A stretch of 64,000 nt of DNA, taken from assembly GCF_029360805.1 (NCBI RefSeq), contig NZ_JARKNC010000001.1, forward strand, positions 620,001-684,000. Reading direction: 5' to 3'. The position numbers and the translations under genes were made by a program. How positions within the stretch are numbered: the first letter of the stretch is position 1; every line of letters starts with the position of its first letter. The notes under the pieces were generated by a model. It searched no databases. It had not been told where the DNA came from and was given only the letters and a program-made list of their open reading frames with translations. This document shows, piece after piece, positions 43,738 through 52,475 of this stretch. Source of the stretch: Daejeonella sp. JGW-45 (GTDB lineage: Bacteria > Bacteroidota > Bacteroidia > Sphingobacteriales > Sphingobacteriaceae).

Positions 43738-45927
43738 ATGGCCAAAACGATTCCAGCATTAAATACGTTATCCTTCAAAAGATTAGGAAACGCCTTCATG
43801 CAGATACCGCAGAAATACTATAAAATAGCCCTGGTCACTTTAATAAGTTTTCTTGTTTTTCTTATCATCGCAGTAAGCATTGCCTACGCGAAACGGGAAG
43901 CCCTGTTACGCTCTGCCATTGAGCGGGGAATTAATAAAGCCAAACGCGATTACGGGCTTAATGTAAAGATAGGTACAGCCGCATTTAGCGGTTTAAGCAC
44001 TGTCAGCTTTAAAAACATTACCGTAGTCCCGGAAAACCGCGACAGCCTTGCGGATATTCATGATTTCAGGGTTGGTGTTAAACTGTTCCCTTTATTAGTT
44101 GGTGATATTAAGTTATCTGAGATAAACCTGAACGAGGGCAAAATAAACCTGGTTAAAAAAGATTCAGTAAGTAACTACGATTTTATTTTCCGAAAGAGGG
44201 CGACAGGCACAGAACAAAAATCAGAGATGAATCTGGCTAGACTGGCAAACAGTCTTATTAACCAGTTGCTTTACAAAATTCCTGATGATATGAACATCAG
44301 GAATTTTGAAATTGCTTTTCGTGATGATACAAGTACTCTTAACTTCAATACCACCAGCGCCACCATCGACGGGGGTGACGTGGAATCGACGATCAGGGTA
44401 AATGGTAATGAATCCACCTGGCACGTTCGCGGTACGGTTGACCCGGGAGACCAGCAGCTCGACCTGATGATGTTTGCCGACAATAAGAAGGTTGAGCTGC
44501 CCTACCTTGAAAAGAGGTTCGGCCTGAAGTTAAGTTTCGACACGGTAAGCACTGAAATGCGCGGGATACGAAAAAGCGGCAGTGAATTGGAAATCAATGG
44601 GTCATGGGGTGTGAAAAACCTTCTGTTCAAACATTCCAGGATCTCTGCCAACGATATAATTGTTCCTGATGCTTCACTGGATGCCGACATGGTCATCGGG
44701 AAAAACTTCATCGCTATTGATAGTACATCAACCGCCCATCTAAAAAATATTGCTATTCATCCTTTTATTAAATACACTTTATCACCCAGCAAGATCTATG
44801 AATTGAGGGTTCATACGGATGAACTGGATGCACAGCAACTTATTAATTCCTTTCCGCAAGGCTTGTTTGAATCGCTGGAGGGCATGCAGGTTGAGGGCAA
44901 GGTGAAATACGATCTCGATTTTTACCTGGATGCTAAAGCTCCGGATGATTTAATTTTTAACTCGCAGCTTAAAAACATTGGCTTTAAGGTTCTAAAATGG
45001 GGTAAAACCAATCTTCAAAAAATAAACAAGACGTTTGTCTACACACCCTATGAATATGGGAGGCCGATGCGGGACATTATGATCGGTCCTGAGAATCCGG
45101 ATTATGTTCCGCTCGAACAGATCTCACCTAATTTAAAAAATGCACTGCTGACGGCGGAGGACCCTTCCTTCTACAGCCATAATGGATTTGTAGAAGAATC
45201 GTTTCGCAATTCCATCATCACAAACTTTAAAGAAAAGGCATTTAAGAGAGGCGGCAGTACTATTTCGATGCAGCTCGTGAAGAATGTTTATCTGAACCGC
45301 CAGAAGACCATGGCTCGTAAAGCCGAGGAAATGCTGATTGTCTGGATCATTGAGAACGGCCGGCTAACGAGCAAGTCGAGGATGTTTGAGGTCTACCTTA
45401 ACCTGATAGAATGGGGGAAGAATGTTTACGGAATCGGGGAAGCGTCGAGATATTATTTTGGAAAGCACCCTTCCCAGCTGGATATTGGTGAGGGAATCTT
45501 CCTTGCCAGCATAGTTCCGCGGCCTAAAGGGGGCCTCTACCGATTTGAAGGGGATGGAAGCCTGCGCCAGTCACTAAGAGGTTACTTCAGGCTCATAGGA
45601 GGTCTAATGGCGCGCCGCGGCCTTACACCGGCGGATACCAATGCCTACGGATTTTACTCTGTAAGACTTCGGGAAGGCTTAAGGTCGGGACTTCCGGTAA
45701 TTGATTCATTAACGGCAGACAGCCTCATGATTGCTGAACCGGAGGAGGAGATCAGCATATTGGAACAGATACTCGGTAAAAAGCGCCCGGATACAGTCAG
45801 TGTCAAGAATCCGGATAAAGCGAAGCCGGTTATCAGCGATACAGTAGCTACGCCAGCTGACCGGAGAAAGGAAAGACGAGAGCAGCGCAGAAAAGAACGG
45901 GAAGCTAAAAAAAATGACGAAGATTGA
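43738..45927 (+). CDS. AsmA-like protein fused to a GT51 peptidoglycan transglycosylase
   Basis: A 729-residue protein with one N-terminal transmembrane helix (ALVTLISFLVFLIIAVSIAYA, about 31-51). Residues 70-410 resemble an AsmA/TAM-type repeat region (SFKNITVVPENRDSLADIHDF, then VGDIKLSEINLNEGKINLVK). A GT51 domain follows at about 455-630: EDPSFYSHNGF with the catalytic Glu, RGGSTISMQLVKNVYLNRQK and YLNLIEWGKNVYGIGEASRYYF. There is no transpeptidase domain. The C-terminus is Lys/Arg/Glu-rich. It would polymerise lipid II glycans. Coupling of GT51 to an AsmA-like region is unusual outside Bacteroidota. Confidence 0.88.
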   Translation: MAKTIPALNTLSFKRLGNAFMQIPQKYYKIALVTLISFLVFLIIAVSIAYAKREALLRSAIERGINKAKRDYGLNVKIGTAAFSGLSTVSFKNITVVPENRDSLADIHDFRVGVKLFPLLVGDIKLSEINLNEGKINLVKKDSVSNYDFIFRKRATGTEQKSEMNLARLANSLINQLLYKIPDDMNIRNFEIAFRDDTSTLNFNTTSATIDGGDVESTIRVNGNESTWHVRGTVDPGDQQLDLMMFADNKKVELPYLEKRFGLKLSFDTVSTEMRGIRKSGSELEINGSWGVKNLLFKHSRISANDIIVPDASLDADMVIGKNFIAIDSTSTAHLKNIAIHPFIKYTLSPSKIYELRVHTDELDAQQLINSFPQGLFESLEGMQVEGKVKYDLDFYLDAKAPDDLIFNSQLKNIGFKVLKWGKTNLQKINKTFVYTPYEYGRPMRDIMIGPENPDYVPLEQISPNLKNALLTAEDPSFYSHNGFVEESFRNSIITNFKEKAFKRGGSTISMQLVKNVYLNRQKTMARKAEEMLIVWIIENGRLTSKSRMFEVYLNLIEWGKNVYGIGEASRYYFGKHPSQLDIGEGIFLASIVPRPKGGLYRFEGDGSLRQSLRGYFRLIGGLMARRGLTPADTNAYGFYSVRLREGLRSGLPVIDSLTADSLMIAEPEEEISILEQILGKKRPDTVSVKNPDKAKPVISDTVATPADRRKERREQRRKEREAKKNDED

Positions 45928-45948
45928 GTTTATGCTTACATTTAAGAT

Positions 45949-46488
45949 ATGAGGATTGAAATTGACGACAGGAAATTCGACCTGATGCTGGAATACGAGC
46001 AAATAAAAAAGAGGATTCGCCTTATAGGTATTCAATTAAACGTGGATTTTGAAAACCGGGTGCCTGTTTTTATAGGAGTTTTGAACGGCAGCTTCGTGTT
46101 CCTGGCCGATCTGATAAAAGAAGTCAGCATTTCATCAGAAGTGACGTTCGTGAAAGTATCGTCGTACGAAGGGGACAAAAGTACTGGAAAGATCAGGAAA
46201 GAAATAGGACTGCAAATGGATCTGAAAGGAAGAGATGTTGTTATCGTGGAAGATATCGTGGATAGCGGACACACCCTTGGCTATATCCTGGACATGATCA
46301 AAGCCGAAGAGCCCGCATCTGTAAATGTTTGCACCCTTCTGTTAAAGCCTAAATCCCTCAAAACCAAGTTCGAGGAGATCTGCTATGTGGGTTTTGAGAT
46401 TCCGGATGAGTTTGTAGTGGGGTACGGACTGGATTATAAGGGCCTGGGCAGGAACCTGAGAGATATTTACAGGGCTGTTTCCAAGTAG
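45949..46488 (+). CDS. hpt: Hypoxanthine phosphoribosyltransferase
   Basis: A 179-residue purine salvage enzyme that converts hypoxanthine (or guanine) and PRPP to the nucleotide. The PRPP-binding motif is VVIVEDIVDSGHTLGYIL near residue 100, preceded by the flexible-loop region VKVSSYEGDKSTGK. The C-terminal loop GFEIPDEFVVGYGLDYKGLGRNL is typical. It lies 21 bases after the transglycosylase gene. Confidence 0.96.
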   Translation: MRIEIDDRKFDLMLEYEQIKKRIRLIGIQLNVDFENRVPVFIGVLNGSFVFLADLIKEVSISSEVTFVKVSSYEGDKSTGKIRKEIGLQMDLKGRDVVIVEDIVDSGHTLGYILDMIKAEEPASVNVCTLLLKPKSLKTKFEEICYVGFEIPDEFVVGYGLDYKGLGRNLRDIYRAVSK

Positions 46489-46505
46489 TTGTTGCCGGAA
46501 AAATG

Positions 46506-46513
46506 TATTTTTG
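46506..46513 (+). promoter_or_regulatory. TAnnTTTG -7 element of the phosphatidylserine decarboxylase gene
   Basis: TATTTTTG, exactly 30 bp before the ATG at 46536, followed by an A-rich leader (TAAAAATG). Confidence 0.6.
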
Positions 46514-46535
46514 CGCAAACATTTAAACTATAAAA

Positions 46536-47234
46536 ATGACCATTCATAAGGAAGGATATTCATCCATCGCACTTTGCATATTGTTTATTTTCATTCTGAA
46601 TGCGCTTATCCAGTATCTTTTGCCGGATGTGAATTGGCTGCACTGGATCATTTATATTTTGTCGTTTGTGCTTTTTATTATTGTCCTGCAATTCTTCAGA
46701 AGCCCGAATATTCTTGTTCAAAAAAATGAAGAGCAGATTATTTGCCCCGCGGACGGAAAAGTCGTTGTTATAGAGGAAACTGAAGAAACTGAATATTTAA
46801 AGGATAAAAGAATCCAGATCTCGGTTTTTATGTCGCCGATAAATGTTCACGTGAACAGGAACCCGATCTCGGGAATTGTCAAATATTCTAAATATCATGC
46901 TGGTAAATTCCTGGTGGCCTGGCATCCGAAATCATCTACTGAAAATGAACGCACCACTGTAGTTATTGAAACTAGTAACGGGGTGTCTGTACTGTTTCGT
47001 CAGATCGCGGGAGCTTTAGCCCGGCGAATCGTATGTTATTCAAAAGAAGGCCAGGAAGCAGTCCAGGGTGAGCAATTTGGCTTTATCAAATTTGGTTCGC
47101 GTGTCGATGTATTCCTGCCATTGGGAAGTGAAGTTAATGTCGAGCTCAACCAAGTAGTTAAAGGAGGTGTCACCGTTTTGGCACATTTGAAAGCTCCCGA
47201 AAAAAAGAAGAAAAAAGAAAGCCTTGCCAGCTGA
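46536..47234 (+). CDS. psd: Phosphatidylserine decarboxylase
   Basis: A 232-residue short-type (PSD-A) enzyme with two N-terminal membrane helices (about 10-65). The substrate region is ICPADGKVVVIEETEET, and SVFMSPINVHVNRNPISGIV supplies the conserved His. The autocleavage site is the Gly-Ser of FIKFGSRVDVFLP near residue 187, where the pyruvoyl group forms. It makes phosphatidylethanolamine at the inner membrane. Converges with mscS. Confidence 0.94.
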   Translation: MTIHKEGYSSIALCILFIFILNALIQYLLPDVNWLHWIIYILSFVLFIIVLQFFRSPNILVQKNEEQIICPADGKVVVIEETEETEYLKDKRIQISVFMSPINVHVNRNPISGIVKYSKYHAGKFLVAWHPKSSTENERTTVVIETSNGVSVLFRQIAGALARRIVCYSKEGQEAVQGEQFGFIKFGSRVDVFLPLGSEVNVELNQVVKGGVTVLAHLKAPEKKKKKESLAS

Positions 47235-47271
47235 TAATTAAGACGGCCAGTCGGCAACCCCAGTCAAACGA

Positions 47272-48438
47272 TCAGTTCGCTAAATCTTCAGGTTTTTTCC
47301 CTGCGGACTCAGCCGGAAATCCGGTGTATGCAAATTGTGGAGGCAAGGCGAACCTGGCTCCATTGTCGGCAACGATCTTTATGATCCGGTAATTTATGTC
47401 CTCTTTGATCTGTGCGTAGTCTGCACCTTCTGCTACTTTAATAAAATACTGCACCTGTATATTCAGCGCTGAATCGCCCAGTGTATCAAAGGTGACTATT
47501 GTCTCATCGGTAATTAAGGATTGGGAAGCAATAAATTTCTTAATTTCTGCTGCTATTTTCTCCATCACTTCGATCGGTGTATCGTATTTAAGCCCTATAT
47601 TAAATTTTATCCGGTGGAAATTCCTGAGAGTCAAATTCTCCAGCGGGCTATCTACCATTTTTTTGTTTGGTATGACCACCAGGGTTTTATCGGTAGTCCG
47701 GAGCAGAGTGCTTCTGAAACCCACCTTCTCTATCGTTCCTTCGTATTTGTCAATCTTTACGAGATCACCGACCACAAATGGCTTATCTGCAAAGATGGTG
47801 AATGAACCCAGAAGGTTTTGGAGGGTGTCCTGAGCAGCTAGGGCCACTGCTATACCGCCTATCCCCAGACCTGCGATGATGGTTGCAACATTCAGATTAA
47901 AGACTGAGCCCAATACCACAAACACTGCAAAAATAATGGTGATAATCTTAGACAGCTCTTTAGCAAACGGCACCATCTGATTGTCTGACTTAGATTCGGT
48001 CAGTGAGGCTTTGTAAAGAAAAATATGCGCTATAAAGTCTATAATACGCAAGAGGATCCTGAAGAAGGAAATGATAAATAACAGCAGAAACACTTTGTCG
48101 ATCGCCTGTATGAGCCTGATCTCATAAACTGCCGCTGGCTTGCCTGAAATATCAGTCCGCCTGAAAATCACTTCGTTTAAAGGATAGTCAAGCTGATTAA
48201 TTGCCAGGTAGAGAGTACTTAAGAGGATTAGAAGTTCGACTGGTTTAAGCAGCAGCCCTATGAAAACATTTGAATCTGTGCCAGCATGAACGCTCCTGAA
48301 CATTCTGTAGAGCAGCTTGCTTAAGAAGCGTGAAAAAATACGTTTAAACAAAAGCCCGAAGAGTAGTATACCGATAAACAGGAGATAATTCCTGATGCTG
48401 TTACCTAAGACTATATTGTTTAAAAATTCAGTTTTCAT
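47272..48438 (-). CDS. MscS-family mechanosensitive channel
   Basis: A 388-residue membrane protein with four to five N-terminal helices, then the pore-lining TM3 Ala/Gly pattern (ATIIAGLGIGGIAVALAAQDTL near residue 190) and the beta domain (LLGSFTIFADKPFVVGDLVKI, then RTTDKTLVVIPNKKMVDSPL). It opens under membrane tension to relieve osmotic downshock. The N-terminal extension makes it longer than E. coli MscS. It stands alone on the minus strand. Confidence 0.94.
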   Translation of the reverse strand: MKTEFLNNIVLGNSIRNYLLFIGILLFGLLFKRIFSRFLSKLLYRMFRSVHAGTDSNVFIGLLLKPVELLILLSTLYLAINQLDYPLNEVIFRRTDISGKPAAVYEIRLIQAIDKVFLLLFIISFFRILLRIIDFIAHIFLYKASLTESKSDNQMVPFAKELSKIITIIFAVFVVLGSVFNLNVATIIAGLGIGGIAVALAAQDTLQNLLGSFTIFADKPFVVGDLVKIDKYEGTIEKVGFRSTLLRTTDKTLVVIPNKKMVDSPLENLTLRNFHRIKFNIGLKYDTPIEVMEKIAAEIKKFIASQSLITDETIVTFDTLGDSALNIQVQYFIKVAEGADYAQIKEDINYRIIKIVADNGARFALPPQFAYTGFPAESAGKKPEDLAN

Positions 48439-48480
48439 AAAGCATAATCCGGGTTGCCGGAACTATAATAAAACAAAAAA

Positions 48481-48505
48481 GCCTCCCGGATAGTATCCGG
48501 GAGGC
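48481..48505 (-). terminator. Terminator of the rpsP-rplS operon
   Basis: GCCTCCCGGAT and ATCCGGGAGGC form an 11-bp stem with a 3-base loop; on the minus strand it is followed by a run of T. It lies 18 bases after the rplS stop. Confidence 0.9.
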
Positions 48506-48523
48506 TGAATTAGTATGATAAAA

Positions 48524-48871
48524 TTATACTCTTTTTGATTTGATACGAGCTGCCTTACCAGTTAACTCGCGTAGATAGAATAGTTTCGCGCGGCGAACTT
48601 TTCCGTGATTGTTAACATCAATTTTATCGATGTTAGGGGAGTTTACAGGGAAGATACGCTCTACACCTACTCCATTTGACATTTTGCGTACAGTGAATGT
48701 CTCATTAACACCTACACTATTGCGCTGGATAACCACACCCTGATAAATCTGGATACGTTCTTTATTTCCTTCGCGAATTTTATAGTGAACGCTAACCGTA
48801 TCACCAGCTTTGAATGCAGGAACTTCTTTCTTAACTACTACCTGCTCTTCAACAAATTTTACTAAATCCAT
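48524..48871 (-). CDS. rplS: 50S ribosomal protein L19
   Basis: A 115-residue protein of normal length: [38 protein letters not shown] and the terminal [20 protein letters not shown] followed by [19 protein letters not shown]. It sits at the 30S-50S interface. Last gene of the rpsP-rimM-trmD-rplS operon. Confidence 0.98.
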   Translation of the reverse strand: MDLVKFVEEQVVVKKEVPAFKAGDTVSVHYKIREGNKERIQIYQGVVIQRNSVGVNETFTVRKMSNGVGVERIFPVNSPNIDKIDVNNHGKVRRAKLFYLRELTGKAARIKSKRV

Positions 48872-48975
48872 GATTTTAAGCTCTTAAAGTCGATTTTTAG
48901 CCCGTAAAAATCGGATTGCAATATTACGAATAATTATTAACAATTGAAAAGAAGTGTGAATAATTTTAAGCAGAG

Positions 48976-49085
48976 TTTTACGTGATACGTTGTACGTTGT
49001 ACGTAATTGCGTCTTAAGCCAGCAAATTACCTGTTCAATTAAAATGTACAACGAGTTCCGCAAACTTATAACGTACCACGTAAAA
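48976..49085. repeat. Inverted repeat in the trmD-rplS gap
   Basis: TTTTACGTGATACGTTGTA (48976-48994) is complementary, with two mismatches, to 49067-49085. The gap contains repeated ACGTTGTACGT-like units. It lies between two co-transcribed genes, so the hairpin would be part of the mRNA. It looks like a small dispersed element. Confidence 0.65.
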
Positions 49086-49090
49086 ACGTA

Positions 49091-49765
49091 TTACTTCAAT
49101 AAATCCGGTCTTCTCTTTTGGGTTCTCTCCAAGGCCTGATCGTGTCTCCATTCGTTGATTTTTGCCTCGTTTCCGCTCAACAATATGTCCGGAACTTTAT
49201 GTCCGTTCCACTCGGCAGGCCTGGTATATACCGGTGCGTCCAATAACTCGCCCTGGAAGGAGTCAGATAGCGCAGAGGTCTCATCGTTCAGCACGCCTGG
49301 CAACAGCCTCACTACGCTGTCTACAAGTACCGCTGCCGGCAACTCACCACCAGACAAAACGAAATCACCGATCGATATTTCCCTGGTCACGAACACATCG
49401 CGAATCCGCTGATCAATACCTTTATAATGCCCGCATAAAATGATTATGTTTTTCTTACCGGAAAGTTCGTTTGCCATTGTTTGATTAAGCGTTTCACCGT
49501 CGGGGGTCATAAATATCACCTCATCATATTCACGCTCAGACTTCAGCTTTTCTATGCAATTAGCGAACGGTTCGATAGTCATTACCATACCACTGCCCCC
49601 GCCGTACTGGTAATCGTCTACAGACTTCTGTTTATGATTTGAATACTCCCGGAGGTTATGCACCACAATCTCTGAAAGGCCTTTTGTTTGAGCGCGCTGT
49701 AAAATAGAGTGCGCAAACGGACTTTCAAGTAAGGCAGGAAGAACGGTTATAATATCGAAACGCAT
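49091..49765 (-). CDS. trmD: tRNA (guanine-N1-)-methyltransferase
   Basis: A 224-residue SPOUT-class enzyme that makes m1G37 in tRNAs to prevent frameshifting. Visible marks are [34 protein letters not shown] near residue 52, the knotted SAM site [18 protein letters not shown] near 110 and [17 protein letters not shown] near 132. It lies in the conserved ribosomal operon between rimM and rplS. Confidence 0.98.
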   Translation of the reverse strand: MRFDIITVLPALLESPFAHSILQRAQTKGLSEIVVHNLREYSNHKQKSVDDYQYGGGSGMVMTIEPFANCIEKLKSEREYDEVIFMTPDGETLNQTMANELSGKKNIIILCGHYKGIDQRIRDVFVTREISIGDFVLSGGELPAAVLVDSVVRLLPGVLNDETSALSDSFQGELLDAPVYTRPAEWNGHKVPDILLSGNEAKINEWRHDQALERTQKRRPDLLK

Positions 49766-49814
49766 CTAAGTTATAGGTTATACATTGTAAGTTGTAAGTG
49801 CATAACGATTATTG

Positions 49815-50342
49815 CTATTCGCCTATATAAAGATCGATTAATCCTTCCGGAAGATCAACTCTTAAGATCCCATTTTCTTCGTCGATCTCAACGATCAGGT
49901 CATCGTTCAAAGGGAACATCACCTCATTAAACTTGTAAGGCACGACGGCAATGTATTGCTGCGGATACTCATGGATCTCAATAATCTCACCCAACTCACC
50001 AGCCGTTTCATCATGAACGATGAATCCCTTCAGATCGGTTATGAGAAATTCATCATCTTCACGAACCGGCTTTAATGATAAAGGTAAATAGAGCTTCTTG
50101 CGAATGAGACTTTCTGCCTTTTCAATTGTATCTATATCATCAAAGTAAAAATTGCCTGTATTGTTATTTTGCAGTTTATGCTTTGAAATAAAAAAGGGAA
50201 CCAGCTTGCCGTTTATTTCGGCGAATACTGAATCAAGCACAAGATCTTCAGGCTCTTCATACTCAAAATAGACCTGAAGCTCACCTTTTAAACCCTTGGT
50301 TTTGGTAATGTATCCGATGTAAAAACAATCTTCGATCTTCAT
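49815..50342 (-). CDS. rimM: 16S rRNA processing protein RimM
   Basis: A 175-residue 30S assembly factor: an N-terminal beta-barrel (YIGYITKTKGLKGELQVYF) and a C-terminal PRC barrel (LITDLKGFIVHDETAGELGE). It binds S19 on the maturing 30S head. Second gene of the operon, 95 bases after rpsP; an inverted repeat lies in that gap. Confidence 0.96.
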   Translation of the reverse strand: MKIEDCFYIGYITKTKGLKGELQVYFEYEEPEDLVLDSVFAEINGKLVPFFISKHKLQNNNTGNFYFDDIDTIEKAESLIRKKLYLPLSLKPVREDDEFLITDLKGFIVHDETAGELGEIIEIHEYPQQYIAVVPYKFNEVMFPLNDDLIVEIDEENGILRVDLPEGLIDLYIGE

Positions 50343-50356
50343 AGGCTTAAAACAGG

Positions 50357-50418
50357 AACGTCATTGCCAATGAGTCTATCCTAACCAGGTTAGTTGAGAC
50401 ATCATTTGCAATGACGTT
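50357..50418. repeat. Inverted repeat in the rpsP-rimM gap
   Basis: AACGTCATTGCCAATGA (50357-50373) pairs with 50402-50418 at 16 of 17 positions, with an inner CCTAACCAGGTTAG-type dyad in the loop. It resembles the CGTCATTGCGAG-type dispersed repeats found in many genomes and lies within the operon transcript. Confidence 0.7.
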
Positions 50419-50437
50419 GAATTATTTTTAAAAATAA

Positions 50438-51094
50438 TTATGCCTTTTCCTCGTCAGAAGCCTCGCCTTCAGCAGCAGGAGCTTCTTCAGCAGCAACTTC
50501 CTCAGAAGCTTCAGCAGCTGGCTCTTCAGCCGGTGCTACTTCTTCAGCAGCAGCCTCAGCAACTGGCGCTTCTTCGCCTACAGTTTCTTCAACAGCAGGA
50601 GCTTCTGTTTCTTCAACAACTTCTTCTTCAGCCGGAGGAGTATTTTTAGCCGCGATCGCAGCAGCAATTTCCTCTTTCTTCTTAGCTTCAGCAGCTAGAG
50701 CAACTTTCTTGGTTTCTTCCTTAGATTTAGACAGTCCTTCTTTCTTGCCTGCAATCTTACCTTCTTTGCTATCTAACCATGCAGCAAATTTAGTTTCAGC
50801 TTGTTCAGCAGTTAAAGCGCCTTTTTTTACACCACCTTCAAGATGTTTTTTGTACATCACACCTTTGTAGGAAAGGATAGCGCGACAAGTATCTGTAGGC
50901 TGAGCTCCCTTGTTCACCCAATCCAACGCTTTGTCGAAATTGATGTCAATAGTAGCCGGGTTAGTGTTTGGGTTGTAAGAACCGATACGTTCGATAAACT
51001 TACCATCTCTTGGAGCACGTGCGTCTGCTACCACTACGTGATAAAAAGGTTTTCCCTTTTTACCAAATCTTTGCAATCTGATTTTAGTTGCCAT
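50438..51094 (-). CDS. rpsP: 30S ribosomal protein S16 with long acidic Ala/Glu tail
   Basis: A 218-residue protein. Residues 1-80 are the S16 domain ([20 protein letters not shown], then [15 protein letters not shown]). Residues 80-125 are a Lys-rich linker, and the last 90 are almost only Ala, Glu and Pro/Val ([17 protein letters not shown] and similar). Most S16 proteins are about 80-90 residues; Bacteroidota often carry extensions, but this one is long. The tail is encoded by GAAGC-type reiterations. First gene of the operon, with a -7 element at 51146-51153. Confidence 0.96.
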   Translation of the reverse strand: MATKIRLQRFGKKGKPFYHVVVADARAPRDGKFIERIGSYNPNTNPATIDINFDKALDWVNKGAQPTDTCRAILSYKGVMYKKHLEGGVKKGALTAEQAETKFAAWLDSKEGKIAGKKEGLSKSKEETKKVALAAEAKKKEEIAAAIAAKNTPPAEEEVVEETEAPAVEETVGEEAPVAEAAAEEVAPAEEPAAEASEEVAAEEAPAAEGEASDEEKA

Positions 51095-51145
51095 TTTTCA
51101 AGTTTATGTATTCAACATATTCCCGGAGCCTATTCTGCGGGGATG

Positions 51146-51153
51146 CAAAGATA
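51146..51153 (-). promoter_or_regulatory. TAnnTTTG -7 element of the rpsP operon
   Basis: On the minus strand it reads TATCTTTG, 59 bp before the rpsP start, predicting a leader of about 50 bases in which an autoregulatory structure could lie. Confidence 0.55.
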
Positions 51154-51185
51154 CAAATAAATCACATTTAAAAAACCGAATTCGC

Positions 51186-51193
51186 TATTTTTG
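51186..51193 (+). promoter_or_regulatory. TAnnTTTG element, 12 bp before nucleotidase ATG
   Basis: TATTTTTG with expected transcription start at the ATG at 51198, so a leaderless message is predicted. Divergent from the rpsP promoter. Confidence 0.6.
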
Positions 51194-51197
51194 AGGC

Positions 51198-51731
51198 ATG
51201 TCTACAAGAAAACCCCGCATAGCAGTTGATATGGACGAGGTCTTAGCCGATCCACTTGCTAAATTTATCAAACTTTATAACCGAGATTACAATGTGCCGC
51301 TGGATCTGAAAATAGCTCCCGGAAATGAGATAGGTATGCATGTTCCCGAGCATGCGAAGTTAAAATTACGGGAATACATCAACGAAAAAGGCTTCTTCCG
51401 CGATCTTGATGTTATTCCTGACGCGGTTGAAGTGATGAAAGAGCTTCAGAAAAAATATGAGGTGTTTATAGTTTCTGCAGCGATGGAGTTCCCTAACTCC
51501 TTACAGGATAAGCAGGAATGGCTCGCTGAACATTTTCCGTTTATTGGCTGGCAGCATATTATGTTTTGCGGATATAAGATCGTGAACACTGATATTATGA
51601 TCGATGACCGGATCAAAAATTTTGTTGATTACGATGGCAGAAAATTGCTTTTTACCTCACCGCATAATATGTTGCTTACAGATTATGAAAGGGTAAATAC
51701 GTGGAAAGAGGTCGCTGAGAAATTGTTGTAA
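51198..51731 (+). CDS. 5'(3')-deoxyribonucleotidase (HAD superfamily)
   Basis: A 177-residue HAD phosphatase. Motif I is RIAVDMDEVLADPLAKFI (DxDxV, nucleophile Asp near residue 11), motif II is near FIVSAAMEFPNS (Ser) and motif III/IV is TDIMIDDRIKNFVDYDGRKL (Asp pair near 135). The family dephosphorylates deoxynucleoside monophosphates and helps balance dNTP pools. Single gene. Confidence 0.92.
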   Translation: MSTRKPRIAVDMDEVLADPLAKFIKLYNRDYNVPLDLKIAPGNEIGMHVPEHAKLKLREYINEKGFFRDLDVIPDAVEVMKELQKKYEVFIVSAAMEFPNSLQDKQEWLAEHFPFIGWQHIMFCGYKIVNTDIMIDDRIKNFVDYDGRKLLFTSPHNMLLTDYERVNTWKEVAEKLL

Positions 51732-51840
51732 GGGAAGTAGGAGTTTGTTGTTAGATACCGGTTGGTTAAGTAATCTCTTTTGTACGGAAATCCAGCAGCA
51801 TTAATAGCAGCATTATCCCTGCGATCTAAACGGGATCGAA

Positions 51841-51870
51841 GCTCCGCCCGGCTAAAGCCATTCGGACGGG
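51841..51870 (+). repeat. GC-rich repeat, copy B (related to the tRNA D-loop insertion)
   Basis: GCTCCGCCCGGCTAAAGCCA followed by TTCGGACGGG aligns to the minus strand of 10028-10056 with one gap in each sequence and about three substitutions. A third partial copy (GCCCGGCTGAAGGTTCCG) lies at 51938-51955 in the same orientation. Confidence 0.7.
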
Positions 51871-51872
51871 GG

Positions 51873-51928
51873 TAGCCTTTTGCCAAAAGCCCATTTGTTT
51901 TTTAGTTCAATATTCCTGGCAAAAGCTA
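51873..51928. repeat. Inverted repeat beside the GC-rich repeats
   Basis: TAGCCTTTTGCCA (51873-51885) is complementary to TGGCAAAAGCTA (51917-51928) apart from one bulged base. It joins repeat copies B and the partial third copy into one snap-back unit. Confidence 0.55.
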
Positions 51929-52121
51929 TAGCGAAGAGCCCGGCTGAAGGTTCCGATTATCACAGGCTTTGCTTTCCAAATAAACCAGGAGGGTTATAAA
52001 TCCCCAACCTTGCCTTCACTGATATCTGTCCTACCAAGATATCATCAACTAATTTACAAACCACTCCCTGTAACTTTTTGTTCCTTTTAAAATCTAACAA
52101 TAAACCATCAACTCTACAACC

Positions 52122-52457
52122 ATGATCGTAACTACAACAAACAATATCGAAGGGAAAAAAGTAACCAAGTACTTTGGAATAGTTTCGGGCGAAGCTATTA
52201 TCGGTGCAAACATAGTTAAGGACTTTTTCGCCGGCATACGCGACATCGTAGGCGGCCGTTCAGGCTCTTACGAAGAGGGTTTGCGTGAAGCAAAAGATAT
52301 CGCCTTGCGTGAAATGCAGGAACAGGCTTTCCGTATAGGTGCGAATGCTATACTGGCAGTAGATCTTGACTATGAAACTCTTGGAAGCAATGGCAGCATG
52401 CTGATGGTCAGTGCTTCAGGAACTGCAGTTATCGTTGAGGATACTACCGGTTTATAA
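52122..52457 (+). CDS. YbjQ family (DUF74) heavy-metal-binding domain protein
   Basis: A 111-residue protein of normal YbjQ length, opening [20 protein letters not shown] with [31 protein letters not shown] near residue 23 and [18 protein letters not shown] near 72. The fold forms a pentamer of unknown function; the metal-binding name rests on weak similarity. Single gene, converging with gmhA. Confidence 0.92.
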   Translation: MIVTTTNNIEGKKVTKYFGIVSGEAIIGANIVKDFFAGIRDIVGGRSGSYEEGLREAKDIALREMQEQAFRIGANAILAVDLDYETLGSNGSMLMVSASGTAVIVEDTTGL

Positions 52458-52475
52458 TTACCCGACAAACAGCGA

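Larger units (their letters stand above)
51732..52121. other. 390-base gap holding dispersed-repeat sequence, no convincing gene
   Basis: A 67-codon minus-strand frame (51683-51886) translates the repeat and overlaps the nucleotidase end; I do not call it a gene. The gap holds GC-rich repeat copies at 51841-51870 and 51938-51955 and an inverted repeat (51873-51885 with 51917-51928). The last 120 bases before the YbjQ gene are AT-rich with no clear -7 element. Confidence 0.6.

Noticed and set aside
51683-51886. 67-codon minus-strand frame after the nucleotidase
   Set aside because: It overlaps the nucleotidase 3' end and mainly translates the dispersed repeat; no start signal or family.
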